The notes below the pieces were generated by a model. It did not search any database. It was not told the origin of the DNA and saw only the letters and a list, made by a program, of their open reading frames with translations. From Onishia niordana (GTDB lineage Bacteria > Pseudomonadota > Gammaproteobacteria > Pseudomonadales > Halomonadaceae), in NCBI RefSeq assembly GCF_004798965.1, contig NZ_SDSD01000006.1:1-64000 (forward strand): a DNA stretch of 64,000 nucleotides, given 5' to 3'. Shown here piece after piece: positions 51,865 through 61,162 of this stretch. The translations under genes were made by a program, and so were the position numbers. How positions within the stretch are numbered: the stretch's first letter is position 1; each line of letters starts with the position of its first letter.

Positions 51865-52910
51865 TGGCGATTGACGATCTGGGCGGTCGGTTTGCCCTCG
51901 ACATGCAAGGCCTGCAGCGCCTCAAGCACACGGCGCGGGTAGACGAGAATGCTGGCAAACAGGCAGCCGCCAAGCAGTTCGAGGCGATGTTCCTGCAAAA
52001 GATGATGACCAGTATGCGCGATGCCATTCCTAAGGGCGATCTCTTGAACAGCAAGCAAACCGAGATGTTTACCTCCATGCTCGATCAGCAGTGGTCACAG
52101 CACCTTGCCGGACAGGGCATGGGGCTTGCTGAAATGCTGGTCGAGCAATTGGGTGGTACTCAGGGGCGTCGCGTGGAGGCGCGCAGCGATAGCCTGATTT
52201 CCGGGATTCCGCGAGGCGAACCTCAGCCCTTGGTGGCCAAAGAGCCCGCTCAGCACTCGGCGAGCATGGCGGGTGCCGAACGCAGCGCAATGCCGCAGAG
52301 CTTCCTGGATGCCCTGGACGCCAGGCTGCCCGCTGAGGCGTTGCCAGAGCGTGCACAGGAGAAGGTTAATAATCCGCTGGAACAGCGTCGTGAGCCGTCT
52401 CGCCTGTCGCATGTGGAGGCATTCCGTGCCGAGCTTCAGGAACCTGCCCAGCGGGCTAGTCGTGCGACCGGGGTGCCAGCCGAGTTGATTCTCTCCCAGG
52501 CGGCCCTTGAAACCGGGTGGGGGCGTTATTCGATCCCGACGGCAACAGGCGAAAATAGCCACAACCTTTTCGGTATCAAGGCGGGAAGTGGTTGGCAGGG
52601 TGAGACGACGAATGTGAGGACGCATGAAGTGCTCGATGGCAAGCGTGTGGCGATCAACGACCATTTCCGGGTATACGATTCCTATGAGGCCGCTTTCACC
52701 GATTATGCGCGCCTGATTGGTGACAATCCGCGTTATGCGGGTGTATTGACCGCCCCGAATGCCGCTCAAGCTGCCCAGGCACTGCAGGAAGGCGGCTATG
52801 CCACTGATCCTCGCTATGCCGATAAGTTGATTGCGGTCATGGATACCCTGGGCCCTCTGGCGTCCCCTGGTCAGCGCGCTGTAGCAGCGGGGTCTGGTAA
52901 TGAACGCTAG
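51864..52910 (+). CDS. flgJ: Rod-capping glucosaminidase FlgJ
   Basis: A 348-residue dual-domain protein. The N-terminal half (AAKQFEAMFLQKMMTSMRDAIPKGDLLNSKQTEMFTSMLDQQWSQHLAGQGMGLAEMLVEQL) is the rod-capping domain, and the C-terminal half is a peptidoglycan glucosaminidase with LSQAALETGWGRYSI, in which Glu is the catalytic acid, followed by HNLFGIKAGSGW. It clears peptidoglycan for rod growth. Confidence 0.96.
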   Translation: MAIDDLGGRFALDMQGLQRLKHTARVDENAGKQAAAKQFEAMFLQKMMTSMRDAIPKGDLLNSKQTEMFTSMLDQQWSQHLAGQGMGLAEMLVEQLGGTQGRRVEARSDSLISGIPRGEPQPLVAKEPAQHSASMAGAERSAMPQSFLDALDARLPAEALPERAQEKVNNPLEQRREPSRLSHVEAFRAELQEPAQRASRATGVPAELILSQAALETGWGRYSIPTATGENSHNLFGIKAGSGWQGETTNVRTHEVLDGKRVAINDHFRVYDSYEAAFTDYARLIGDNPRYAGVLTAPNAAQAAQALQEGGYATDPRYADKLIAVMDTLGPLASPGQRAVAAGSGNER

Positions 52911-52949
52911 CGCGATTGCCCCGCGCTTTGATATTGCGCATCACCGCTA

Positions 52950-52976
52950 TCAAGTCTCTGGTCCCTTGGCCGATAT
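52950..52976 (+). promoter_or_regulatory. Sigma-28 (FliA) promoter of flgK-flgL
   Basis: TCAAGTCT (52950-52957), 11 bases, then GCCGATAT (52969-52976), against TAAAGTTT-N11-GCCGATAA. The -10 matches 7 of 8 with exact spacing. The flgK ATG is 29 bp downstream, so the leader is about 22-25 nt. Confidence 0.82.
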
Positions 52977-53005
52977 GTTGGTTATTGATGTAAAGGATCC
53001 CCGTC

Positions 53006-54901
53006 ATGAGCATGTTTTCGATCGGCCTTAGCGGCCTGAATGCCGCGCAGAATGCCCTGAATACGACCAGTAATAACATCAGCAATGTCTATACGCCGGG
53101 CTACAACCGGGAGCTGACGATCCTTTCCGAGGGCAACGCCTCTGGCGGCGTCGACGTCGACGATATTCAGCGCCAGTTCGATCGTTATGTGGCCGATCAG
53201 CTTAACGATGCGACCAGCACCTCGACCGCGCTTGAGGCCTATCAGACCCAGATCACCCAGATCGATAATCTACTGGCCGATGACGGCGCGGGTCTTTCGC
53301 CCCTGGTGCAGGACTTTTTCTCCTCTGTGAGTGATCTTGCCGGCGCCCCTTCTGATCCGGCCGCGCGTCAGGGAGTGCTCGGCAACGCCGACACTCTGAG
53401 TGCTCAGGTGCGCTCTTTTGATACCTATCTTCAGGATATGCAAAAGGGCATCAACGCTCAGATCGGCGATGAAGTCACCCAGATCAATAACACCTCCAAG
53501 CAGCTTGCCACCCTCAATCGCGAGATCGTGCTCGCCGAAGCCAAGAATGGTGAAGCGCCCAACAGCTTGCTGAATCAGCGAGACAAGTTGGTGAATGATC
53601 TTAGCGGTCGACTGAATATTGAGCTCAATATTCAGGACGGCAGCACCTACAACGTAACGCTCTCCAACGGCCAGCCGCTGGTAGCGGGTACCAAGAACTT
53701 CCAGCTGCAGGCCATCGACTCAAACGCTGACCCTCAGCGCACCGTGGTGGGATATAAGGATTCCGGCGGCAATCTGATCGAGTTCAGTGAAGATCGGATT
53801 AGTGGTGGTAGCCTGGGTGGCTTGATGAACTTTCGTAGCGAAACCTTGGACAAGACACAGAACCAAATCGGCCAGATCGCCGTGTCTATGGCGACGGGTT
53901 TCAATGAACAGCATGCTGCCGGTGTCGATCTCGACGGCAATGCCGGCGAGGCATTCTTCAGCATCGGCGCGCCACGTGCCTATGCCCATAGTGATAATGA
54001 GGGCACGGCAGAGATCGCCTCGGCGTCCTTTGATGATATCGACAACCTGCGTGCCACCGATTATGAAATTCGCGTGGAGACCTCGTCTCCTACCACGGCC
54101 AGCGATTTCACCATCACGCGCCGGGATTCCGGCGAGGAACTCGCGGCAGGCAGTGACTTCACCTTCAATGGCTCTGATGAGTTGACGTTTGGCGGTGTCG
54201 TGATCGCGTTCGATGGGGGATCGCTTGATCAAGGCGATCGTTTTGAGGTGCAGCCGGTGCGCCGTGCGGGCCGCGATATGCAGACCGCCATCAGTGATCT
54301 GGACAAGATCGCCGCGGGCAGCCTGGTTCACGGCGATACCGAGGCGATTACCTCTTTCAAGGCCGAGCCTGGTAACGCCCTTGCTTCAGGGGATGCCCCC
54401 TGGTCGCTAAGCGTCAGCGATACCGGGGGTGGCAACTTCGATATCGTGGCCACTGACGATACCGGTGCCGATCAAACCTTCAGCGTGCAGTCGGGTGACG
54501 AGATTACCGTTGATGGCGTGACGCTGACCCTCGGTGCGCTAGAGGATGGACAGACCCTGAGCCTGGACATCAATGGGGCTGGGTCGGGTGATAACCGCAA
54601 TGCGCTTGCCCTGCAGGATCTGCAGCGCAGTGAACTGGTCGGGGGCTCAGCAAGCGTGAATGAGGCCTATGCGTCGATGGTCAGTGATGTGGGTAATCGC
54701 ACCAACATCACACAGGTCAATCTCGAGGCGCAGAACGGCCTGACCGAGCAGTTGCGTGGCGTACAGCAGTCTGAATCCGGGGTGAACCTCGATGAAGAGG
54801 CCGCCAACCTGATTCGCTACCAGCAGTTCTATCAGGCTAATACCAAGGTCATTCAAACGGCGTCTACCGTGTTCGACACCATTCTAGGCTTGCGGACCTG
54901 A
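53006..54901 (+). CDS. flgK: Hook-filament junction protein FlgK (HAP1)
   Basis: A 631-residue junction protein. MSMFSIGLSGLNAAQNALNTTSNNISNVYTPGYNRE is the N-terminal signature and LDEEAANLIRYQQFYQANTKVIQTASTVFDTILGLRT the C-terminal helix. It is longer than E. coli FlgK (547) because of an expanded central domain with acidic Asp/Ser-rich segments, which is common in halophile homologues. The expression is late, from the sigma-28 promoter just upstream; a separate unit from flgB-J. Confidence 0.95.
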   Translation: MSMFSIGLSGLNAAQNALNTTSNNISNVYTPGYNRELTILSEGNASGGVDVDDIQRQFDRYVADQLNDATSTSTALEAYQTQITQIDNLLADDGAGLSPLVQDFFSSVSDLAGAPSDPAARQGVLGNADTLSAQVRSFDTYLQDMQKGINAQIGDEVTQINNTSKQLATLNREIVLAEAKNGEAPNSLLNQRDKLVNDLSGRLNIELNIQDGSTYNVTLSNGQPLVAGTKNFQLQAIDSNADPQRTVVGYKDSGGNLIEFSEDRISGGSLGGLMNFRSETLDKTQNQIGQIAVSMATGFNEQHAAGVDLDGNAGEAFFSIGAPRAYAHSDNEGTAEIASASFDDIDNLRATDYEIRVETSSPTTASDFTITRRDSGEELAAGSDFTFNGSDELTFGGVVIAFDGGSLDQGDRFEVQPVRRAGRDMQTAISDLDKIAAGSLVHGDTEAITSFKAEPGNALASGDAPWSLSVSDTGGGNFDIVATDDTGADQTFSVQSGDEITVDGVTLTLGALEDGQTLSLDINGAGSGDNRNALALQDLQRSELVGGSASVNEAYASMVSDVGNRTNITQVNLEAQNGLTEQLRGVQQSESGVNLDEEAANLIRYQQFYQANTKVIQTASTVFDTILGLRT

Positions 54902-54919
54902 TCATAGGAGTCCTGCATC

Positions 54920-56164
54920 ATGCGTATCAGTACCGTGACAATGTTCGAGCAGAGCGTGACCAGCTTGAACCGCCAACAGGGCGACTTCACCAACGTCGGC
55001 CAGCAGATTGCCAGCGGTCGTCGGGTGGTCAATCCTTCGGATGACCCCCAGGCGGCCTCCCAGGCGGTAGGTGTCTCTCAGTCGCTTTCTATTACTGAGC
55101 AATATACCGATTCCCGCGTCAGCGCTCGTAATTCACTGTCCCAGGAAGAGAGTGTGCTCAACAGCGTCAGCCAGGCGATCAGCAGTGCCAAGACGCTTTT
55201 GGTGCAGGCCGCCAACGGCACCCTGAGTGATGCTGACAGACAGTCGGTCGCCAGTGAGCTTGAAGGCATCTATAGCACCATGCTCGGCCAGGCTAATGCC
55301 ACGGATGGCAATGGGTCCTATCTGTTCGGGGGCTCTCGGGATGACGCGCCGCCCTTCGCGCAGAACGCGAGTGGCGACGTTAACTATATCGGTGACAGCA
55401 GTAACCGCGAACAGCGCATCGACTCCTCGCGTCAGATGCCTGTGTCAGATAGCGGTGATGCCATTTTCCAAAGCGTGCCCAGCGGGGCGGGCTATGTGGC
55501 CACTGCCGCTCGTGATGTGGCGGGTGATGGAAATGTCACCTTTTCAGGCCCTAGCCGGCTGGATTCTTCGGCCCCGGGCTATGGCGAAAATGCTTATCGC
55601 ATTGAGTTTGTAAGCGACAGTGAGTATCAGGTCGTGACCACGGCCCCTGATGGAAGCACCAGCACGGGGTCGGTAGAAAGTTACACCAGCGGTGAAAGCA
55701 TCGAGCTGGGGGGTGGTGCTTTGTCGATCACCCTGGAGGGCACGCCCGACGCGGCGGGGGGAGATAGCATCGAGATCAACCCCGCCGATGGGTCGGCCGG
55801 CAATCAGGATGTCTTTGCATCGCTCAAGTCGGCCATTGATGTGCTGAAGGCACCGGTCGATGGCGATCCTGGTCGTCAGGCGGATGTCGAGAACACCATC
55901 GCCACATCGATGCGCGAGCTCGATAACAGCCTGGACAACGTGCTTACCGTGCGAGCGTCAGTAGGCGCGCGTCTCAATGAGCTGGATGTGGTCGATCAGG
56001 TCAGCAGCAACCGCATGCTCAGCTACGAACAGACGCGCTCGGATCTGGTCGATCTGGATTACGTCGAAGCCATTTCTGAGTACAGCCTGCGTCAGGTCGG
56101 CCTGCAGGCGGCCCAGAAGTCCTTTGCCGATATTCAGGGCATGTCGTTGTTCGACCAGATCTAG
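54920..56164 (+). CDS. flgL: Hook-filament junction protein FlgL (HAP3)
   Basis: A 414-residue junction protein, longer than E. coli FlgL (317). MRISTVTMFEQSVTSLNRQQGDFTNVGQQIASGRRVVNPSDDPQAASQAV is the N-terminal signature, and SYEQTRSDLVDLDYVEAISEYSLRQVGLQAAQKSFADIQGMSLFDQI the C-terminal. TAGGAGTCC precedes the ATG. Directly after flgK in one unit. Confidence 0.95.
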   Translation: MRISTVTMFEQSVTSLNRQQGDFTNVGQQIASGRRVVNPSDDPQAASQAVGVSQSLSITEQYTDSRVSARNSLSQEESVLNSVSQAISSAKTLLVQAANGTLSDADRQSVASELEGIYSTMLGQANATDGNGSYLFGGSRDDAPPFAQNASGDVNYIGDSSNREQRIDSSRQMPVSDSGDAIFQSVPSGAGYVATAARDVAGDGNVTFSGPSRLDSSAPGYGENAYRIEFVSDSEYQVVTTAPDGSTSTGSVESYTSGESIELGGGALSITLEGTPDAAGGDSIEINPADGSAGNQDVFASLKSAIDVLKAPVDGDPGRQADVENTIATSMRELDNSLDNVLTVRASVGARLNELDVVDQVSSNRMLSYEQTRSDLVDLDYVEAISEYSLRQVGLQAAQKSFADIQGMSLFDQI

Positions 56165-56227
56165 TCAGGGACTCAGGCGACCCGAGAAAGCCATGGCGCT
56201 GTCATCGCTTCAGGTACCGCGACACTG

Positions 56228-56269
56228 ATCAAGCCCTCTCTCGGAAGCGATGCCGGCAGGGGGCTTGAT
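56228..56269. terminator. Hairpin between converging flgL and fliR
   Basis: ATCAAGCCC (56228-56236) pairs with GGGCTTGAT (56261-56269). There is a 24-base loop and no clear T-run. It sits 63 bp after the flgL stop. Function as a terminator is likely from position but weakly supported by sequence. Confidence 0.45.
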
Positions 56270-56379
56270 GGTTGATACGATCGTGATGGTGGTATGCCGA
56301 TCCGCGCACCACCCAAGCGATGAAAGCCGGTGACCTTTCCCCAGTCCTTTCCCCACTATTCCGCGTTTCTTTTTGGTAT

Positions 56380-57171
56380 CTAACTGAGGGGGACCATGGC
56401 CGTGACCAGGCTCTCCATGAAACCTAGCCCCATTTCGAACAGATGCTTGAGAAAGCGGCCCAGGTCGGTCATCAGCACCATCAGCAGGAAGACACCTGCC
56501 GTGAGTGACATCGGAAAGCCGATATTGAAGACGGTCAGCTGAGGCGCCGAGCGATTGAGGATGCCAAGCGATAGATTGATGATCAAAAGGGCCGCCACCA
56601 CAGGCAGTGCCAGCAACAGACCGGCCTCGAAAATGGTACTTCCAAAGCGTGCCAGCATGTCGAATGCATCGAGATTGAGTCCCCCCATGCCGATCGGTAG
56701 CGTCACGAAACTGTCGGCGAGTATCTCGATGGCAATCAGGTGTCCGTCTACGGCGAGAAACATCAGCAGCGTGATCATGTAGAGAATGCGCGCCAGAATC
56801 ATGGTGTTGGCCCCGGTGTCCGGGGAGAAGAAGGTCGCGAAACCAAGTCCCATCTGCAGGGCGATAAAGTCACCTGCCGCCTGAACGGTGGCAAGGATGA
56901 TATGCATGACAACGCCGAGCGCGGCGCCGATCAATAGTTGCTCGATCATGATGCCAAGCCCCGCCCAAGACATGATGGGCACATCGGGCATGGGGGGCAG
57001 GGTTGGGGAAATCACCACACAGATGAGAACCACCAGGCCAAGTTTGGCCTGGCGGGGAACACTCGAGTGCCCCCAGAGCGGCGATGCCATGATAAAGGCG
57101 GAGAGGCGCATGAAGGGCCATAGAAAGGCGACCAGCCAGCCATGCAGTTGGGCGAAGGTAACCTCGACCAT
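56380..57171 (-). CDS. fliR: Flagellar export gate protein FliR
   Basis: A 263-residue polytopic membrane protein of the type III export gate. Six hydrophobic segments are visible; MRLSAFIMASPLWG, FFSPDTGANTMILARILYMITLLMFLAVDGH and LLALPVVAALLIINLSLGILNRSAPQLTVFNIGFPMSLTAG are signature regions. The last gene of the fliL-R operon, 2 bp after fliQ. Confidence 0.94.
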   Translation of the reverse strand: MVEVTFAQLHGWLVAFLWPFMRLSAFIMASPLWGHSSVPRQAKLGLVVLICVVISPTLPPMPDVPIMSWAGLGIMIEQLLIGAALGVVMHIILATVQAAGDFIALQMGLGFATFFSPDTGANTMILARILYMITLLMFLAVDGHLIAIEILADSFVTLPIGMGGLNLDAFDMLARFGSTIFEAGLLLALPVVAALLIINLSLGILNRSAPQLTVFNIGFPMSLTAGVFLLMVLMTDLGRFLKHLFEMGLGFMESLVTAMVPLS

Positions 57172-57173
57172 AG

Positions 57174-57443
57174 CTAGCTCACCATGAGCGGAATATTCTG
57201 GATCAGCTCACGGGTGAAATCGGTGATCAGCTTGAGCAGCCAGGGGCCGGCCAGCACCAATACGCTGAACACGCCGAGAATCTTGGGGATGAAGGACAGC
57301 GTCATCTCGTTGATCTGGGTAGCGGCCTGGAAGAGGCTGACCAACAGACCGATGAGCAGTGCCGTCAGCAGCAGCGGCGCCGCCATGAACAGTGTCACGC
57401 GCATGCCCTGGTAGGCCATGCTCATTACCATTTCGGGACTCAT
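57174..57443 (-). CDS. fliQ: Flagellar export gate protein FliQ
   Basis: An 89-residue membrane protein with two hydrophobic segments (about 16-40 and 55-74). FMAAPLLLTALLIGLLVSLFQAATQINEMTLSFIPKIL is the FliQ signature. The length is standard. AGGAGGAAC precedes the ATG. Confidence 0.95.
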   Translation of the reverse strand: MSPEMVMSMAYQGMRVTLFMAAPLLLTALLIGLLVSLFQAATQINEMTLSFIPKILGVFSVLVLAGPWLLKLITDFTRELIQNIPLMVS

Positions 57444-57507
57444 GGACGTTCCTCCTCAAGCTGAGCGGCCTTACCGGCACCGCTGGCCGGCATGGATGAT
57501 GCCGGTG

Positions 57508-58311
57508 TCATAGATAAAAGCTTTGCGCCAATGAGCCCATCAGCAATTGCCATCCATCAACCAAAACAAACAGCATCAGCTTGAAGGGCAGTGAAATCGT
57601 TGCCGGGGGCACCATCATCATGCCGAGTGCCATCAGGACACTGGCAACCACCAGGTCAATGATCAGGAAAGGAATAAATAGCGTGAAGCCGATCTGAAAA
57701 GCGGTCTTCAGCTCGCTGGTGACGAAAGACGGCAGCAGCACCCGCATCGGCACATCTTCAGGGCCTTGCATGGGGCCGACCTCGGCAAGCCTTGCAAATA
57801 ACGCCAGGTCAGGCTCACGGGTCTGGCCCATCATGAACTCGCGAAGCGGTTGGCTTGCCAGCTCGAAGAAGCGAGGGAAGGCGATGTCATCATTGGCCAT
57901 CGGTAGCCAGGCGGTCTGGTAGATATCGTTGATCACCGGTGACATCACGAAGAAGGTAAGAAACAGGGCAAGGCCGAGCAGCACCTGGTTAGGGGGAGCT
58001 GATTGGGTGCCCATGGCGGTACGTAATAGCCCCAGCACGATGATGATGCGCGTGAAGCAGGTCATCATCAGCAGGGCAGCCGGCAGAAAGGCCATGCTGC
58101 TCAACAGCAGCAGCGTCTGCAGCTTGATGGACCACTGCTGGCCGCCATCCTGCGTTGGCCGCGACACGATGCCAGGAATGGATTGTGCCCAGGCTGTATC
58201 GGGCACCAGTATTGCCATCAGCGCTAACAGGCCCAAGGCCGCTGCGATGAGTGGGCGACTGCGTTGCGCTGATCTGCTCAATGGCGATCCATCGTGAAGA
58301 AGCGGTTTCAT
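57508..58311 (-). CDS. fliP: Flagellar export gate protein FliP
   Basis: A 267-residue membrane protein with a cleavable signal (about residues 1-42). [56 protein letters not shown] and [43 protein letters not shown] are canonical FliP segments. The ATG overlaps the fliO stop codon (ATGA). Confidence 0.95.
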   Translation of the reverse strand: MKPLLHDGSPLSRSAQRSRPLIAAALGLLALMAILVPDTAWAQSIPGIVSRPTQDGGQQWSIKLQTLLLLSSMAFLPAALLMMTCFTRIIIVLGLLRTAMGTQSAPPNQVLLGLALFLTFFVMSPVINDIYQTAWLPMANDDIAFPRFFELASQPLREFMMGQTREPDLALFARLAEVGPMQGPEDVPMRVLLPSFVTSELKTAFQIGFTLFIPFLIIDLVVASVLMALGMMMVPPATISLPFKLMLFVLVDGWQLLMGSLAQSFYL

Positions 58312-58820
58312 GAGTCGCCTCGCCCGCCACGGCCTTTCAGCATGGTGCCGGTATTGTGACGCAAGGCACTGGCAAAGCGCTCGGCAAATCCTTGATCGCC
58401 ATCGCGTGATGACGCCACGTCTGACGAATCAGGTGTATCAGCGCTGGAAGAGGCCTTGTCCGCAGAGGAGGATGCCGCAGTAGACGGCGCCTTGAGGTCA
58501 TGCAGCTTATTGACCTGGCCACCGCCGACCCCGAGCACGAGCCAGGTATCCTCGACCTCGACGATAACCACCCGCTCACGCTGCCCAACCGCTGCAGAGC
58601 TGATCACTTTAACTGCCCGCCCCGCACGGGTTCCGTTGGGTCCCAGGCGGCGTATCAGCCAGCTACCCAGCACGATGACCCCGAGGATCAGCGCAAGCGC
58701 CAGACCGACCTTGCCGACAGCAGCGAGACCGATGAGGCTATCGCTGCTGGTGGCCATCGTATCGAAGCCGGTCGTCGCCACATCGGCCGCCGAATTGCTG
58801 GTAGGGGCTTGTTGGCTCAT
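58308..58820 (-). CDS. fliO: Flagellar biosynthesis protein FliO
   Basis: A 170-residue single-pass membrane protein that stabilises assembly of the FliP ring. The one membrane segment is [25 protein letters not shown] (about residues 34-58), with a small basic domain after it ([40 protein letters not shown]). A Ser-rich acidic linker follows. It overlaps fliN and fliP by 4 bp on both sides. Confidence 0.9.
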   Translation of the reverse strand: MSQQAPTSNSAADVATTGFDTMATSSDSLIGLAAVGKVGLALALILGVIVLGSWLIRRLGPNGTRAGRAVKVISSAAVGQRERVVIVEVEDTWLVLGVGGGQVNKLHDLKAPSTAASSSADKASSSADTPDSSDVASSRDGDQGFAERFASALRHNTGTMLKGRGGRGDS

Positions 58821-59317
58821 CGGTTGAGTTTCTGCACCCGCTCCGACGGCGTGATGATCTCGGTGATACGGATACCATACTTGTCATCGACGACCACGAC
58901 TTCGCCCTGAGCGATGAGATAGCCGTTGATCAAGATATCCATGGGTTCACCCGCCAACCCATCCAGCTCGATGACCGAACCCTGTGCGAGTTCCAGCAGC
59001 TGCTTGATAGTGATCTTGGTGCGGCCAAGCTCTACGCTCAGCTTGACCGGGATATCCATGATCATTTCGAGATCACGAGCTGCACCACTGTCTCCGCCGC
59101 CATCAAGCGGACGGAAGACTTTCTCGCTTGCCGATGGCGATTGCTTGGCTTCTGTTTCTACTTCCTCGCTATCCGCCTGCTCGGCGAGTGCAGCCGCCCA
59201 CGGATCGTCATCGGCCGCGTTATCGCTACCCGAAGCGTCGGCATCGTCCTGCTCGGCCATGGCATCGGCCCAATCATCGGGAAGCGAGTTCTGATCGGGA
59301 TTCTTCGGGTCACTCAT
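58817..59317 (-). CDS. fliN: Flagellar motor switch protein FliN
   Basis: A 166-residue C-ring protein. The C-terminal SpoA domain (LEMIMDIPVKLSVELGRTKITIKQLLELAQGSVIELDGLAGEPMDILINGYLIAQGEVVVVDDKYGIRITEII) is typical. The first 75 residues form a strongly acidic extension rich in Asp and Glu, longer than in E. coli. The start at 59317 follows AAGGAAAG and overlaps fliM by 8 bp. Confidence 0.94.
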   Translation of the reverse strand: MSDPKNPDQNSLPDDWADAMAEQDDADASGSDNAADDDPWAAALAEQADSEEVETEAKQSPSASEKVFRPLDGGGDSGAARDLEMIMDIPVKLSVELGRTKITIKQLLELAQGSVIELDGLAGEPMDILINGYLIAQGEVVVVDDKYGIRITEIITPSERVQKLNR

Positions 59318-60356
59318 CGTTACTTTCCTTGGATGTCTTGGATCCCTTGACGAAGGCACCCGTAGTGTTGCTGGACATTGAGGTGTGGTCGATCAGGCGC
59401 AGAATGCGTAGTGCTCGTTGTTCATGCTGGCTACCGTAATCGCACTCCATGACGGGAACGCCATCCACACTGGCGGTTACGGTTTGCGGCAGTTCCATGG
59501 GAAGCACATCGCCCACCTGGAGGCTCATGACGCGCGCAATGCGCGAAGGAATATCCACAAACTGGGCGACAAGCTCGACTTCAGACTGGCGTATCTCACC
59601 CGCCATGCGTTTGGTCCAGGTCTTGTCAGCGCTATCAAAGCTATCGTTGTGGGGGTTGGTGAGCGTATCCCGCAGCGGCTCGATCATCGAGTAGGGCATG
59701 CAGATCTGGAAATCGCTCGCCAGATTACCCACTTCCAGGTGGAAGGTGGTATTCACCACGATCTCGTTTGGCGAGTTGGTGATGTTGGCGAACTTTGCTT
59801 GCAGCTCGGAACGCAAGTAGCTGATTTCAAGAGGGTAGACCGATTTCCACGACTCCTGATAGGCCTCGAGTGCCAGATCGAGGACGCGCTGGATGATGCG
59901 CTGTTCTGTATTGGTGAATTCGCGCCCCTCGGACTTGGTCACGAAGCGTCCGTCACCGCCAAATAGGTTATCGACGACCATGAACACCAGGCTCGGTGGG
60001 AATACCACGAGCGCGGAGCCGCGTAGCGGCTTCATGGTGATCATGTTGATGTTGGTGGGTACCGGCACATTGCGAATGAAGTCGCTATAGCTTTGATAGC
60101 GAACAGAATCGACGGTGATATCGGCGCTGCGCCTGATCAGGTTGAAGAGGCTCATGCGGAATTGCCGCGCGAAGCGTTCATTGATGAGGTCCAGGGCGTG
60201 CAGGCGTTCACGAATGACCCTGTGCTGGGTAGCCGGATCGTAGGGCTTTATCCGTGGTTCGTTGCTCGCGGCGTCGGGGGTACTTTCTTCCTCGCCGCTG
60301 ACACCCTTCAGGAGGGCATCGATTTCATCCTGCGATAGCAGATCATCTTGAGACAT
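59310..60356 (-). CDS. fliM: Flagellar motor switch protein FliM
   Basis: A 348-residue C-ring protein that binds phosphorylated CheY. MSQDDLLSQDEIDALLKGV is the N-terminal CheY-binding EIDALL motif, then FARQFRMSLFNLIRRSADITVDSVRYQSYSDFIRNVPVPTNINM and GQREQ-like GSQHEQRALRILRLIDHT. 19 bp after fliL. Confidence 0.95.
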   Translation of the reverse strand: MSQDDLLSQDEIDALLKGVSGEEESTPDAASNEPRIKPYDPATQHRVIRERLHALDLINERFARQFRMSLFNLIRRSADITVDSVRYQSYSDFIRNVPVPTNINMITMKPLRGSALVVFPPSLVFMVVDNLFGGDGRFVTKSEGREFTNTEQRIIQRVLDLALEAYQESWKSVYPLEISYLRSELQAKFANITNSPNEIVVNTTFHLEVGNLASDFQICMPYSMIEPLRDTLTNPHNDSFDSADKTWTKRMAGEIRQSEVELVAQFVDIPSRIARVMSLQVGDVLPMELPQTVTASVDGVPVMECDYGSQHEQRALRILRLIDHTSMSSNTTGAFVKGSKTSKESNDE

Positions 60357-60375
60357 GGCGATTGGGCGCTATGAG

Positions 60376-60855
60376 TTATTGCACAATGAAATCGGTGAAC
60401 AGCACATCACTGATCGCCAGCTCGGGTTGTGGGTCGGCCAGAGGGGCATCAAACAGCCCCATGACCTGCGCTGCTAGACGGGACTTGCCGTCGGGAGATG
60501 TCAGCTCTTGGGCGCTCTGGTCAGCAAACAGCATCAGCATGCGGCTGCGTACTTGAGGCATGTGGCTGGTCAGCAGCTCGCGTGTCTCTTCGTTGCCAAC
60601 GCGCAGGGTAAGGCCGACGTAAAGCAGACGGCTACCATACTCATCGCCACTGATGTTCACCGTGAACGGGTCTATCTTGATGAAAATAGGATCGGGGGCG
60701 ACGACGGGCTCTGTTTCAGCGGTCTCTGAAGCCTCAGCCTGGCTGCCGCGGTCCAGCAAAAGATATACGCCGGCCGCTGTTGCGGATGCCACAAAAACCA
60801 TCAGCAACACGATCAGCAGCCATTTTTTTCCTGAAGAGGTCGAAGAGTTCGCCAT
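60376..60855 (-). CDS. fliL: Flagellar basal-body protein FliL
   Basis: A 159-residue single-pass inner-membrane protein that surrounds the stator. KKWLLIVLLMVFVASATAAGVYLL (residues 9-32) is the membrane segment. The periplasmic domain has PDPIFIKIDPFTVNISGDEYGSRLLYVGLTLRVGNEETRELL and RSRMLMLFADQSAQEL, as in the family. It follows a strong terminator and therefore probably starts a new transcript. Confidence 0.92.
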   Translation of the reverse strand: MANSSTSSGKKWLLIVLLMVFVASATAAGVYLLLDRGSQAEASETAETEPVVAPDPIFIKIDPFTVNISGDEYGSRLLYVGLTLRVGNEETRELLTSHMPQVRSRMLMLFADQSAQELTSPDGKSRLAAQVMGLFDAPLADPQPELAISDVLFTDFIVQ

Positions 60856-61162
60856 TTAGTCCGCCGTTTTCGAAATGAGGCCTGATGGGCAAGAAGTATG
60901 AAGGCTAAAGAAACAAAACAGTGGCCTGAATAGGCCACTGTAACGTGCGTATCTCACTAGTTTGTCGCCCGGCAGGAGCCAGCGGAGGCGCCCGATACGT
61001 GTCGCATGTTGGAAGGGGGCGGCACTATCGGTTTATCGCTACCGATTAATAGTTACCGGTTCATCGTGACTGACTCATGTCAGCGGTTTACGTATGACAT
61101 TGATGCGTTGTCGTTCACGCAGCTCAATAGTGTTGATCGCCGCATGTGCTTTCAGGGCTTTA
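60856..61162. other. fliK-fliL intergenic region
   Basis: A 307-bp stretch. It contains the terminator at 60905-60941. Beyond that I see no gene and no recognisable sigma-28 or sigma-54 element, although the fliL-R transcript should begin here. Confidence 0.5.
60905..60941 (-). terminator. Rho-independent terminator between fliK and fliL
   Basis: A perfect 10-bp stem (ACAGTGGCCT/AGGCCACTGT) with a 4-base loop. On the minus strand it is followed by TTTGTTTCTTT. It lies 220 bp after the fliK stop and 50 bp before the fliL ATG. Confidence 0.8.
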
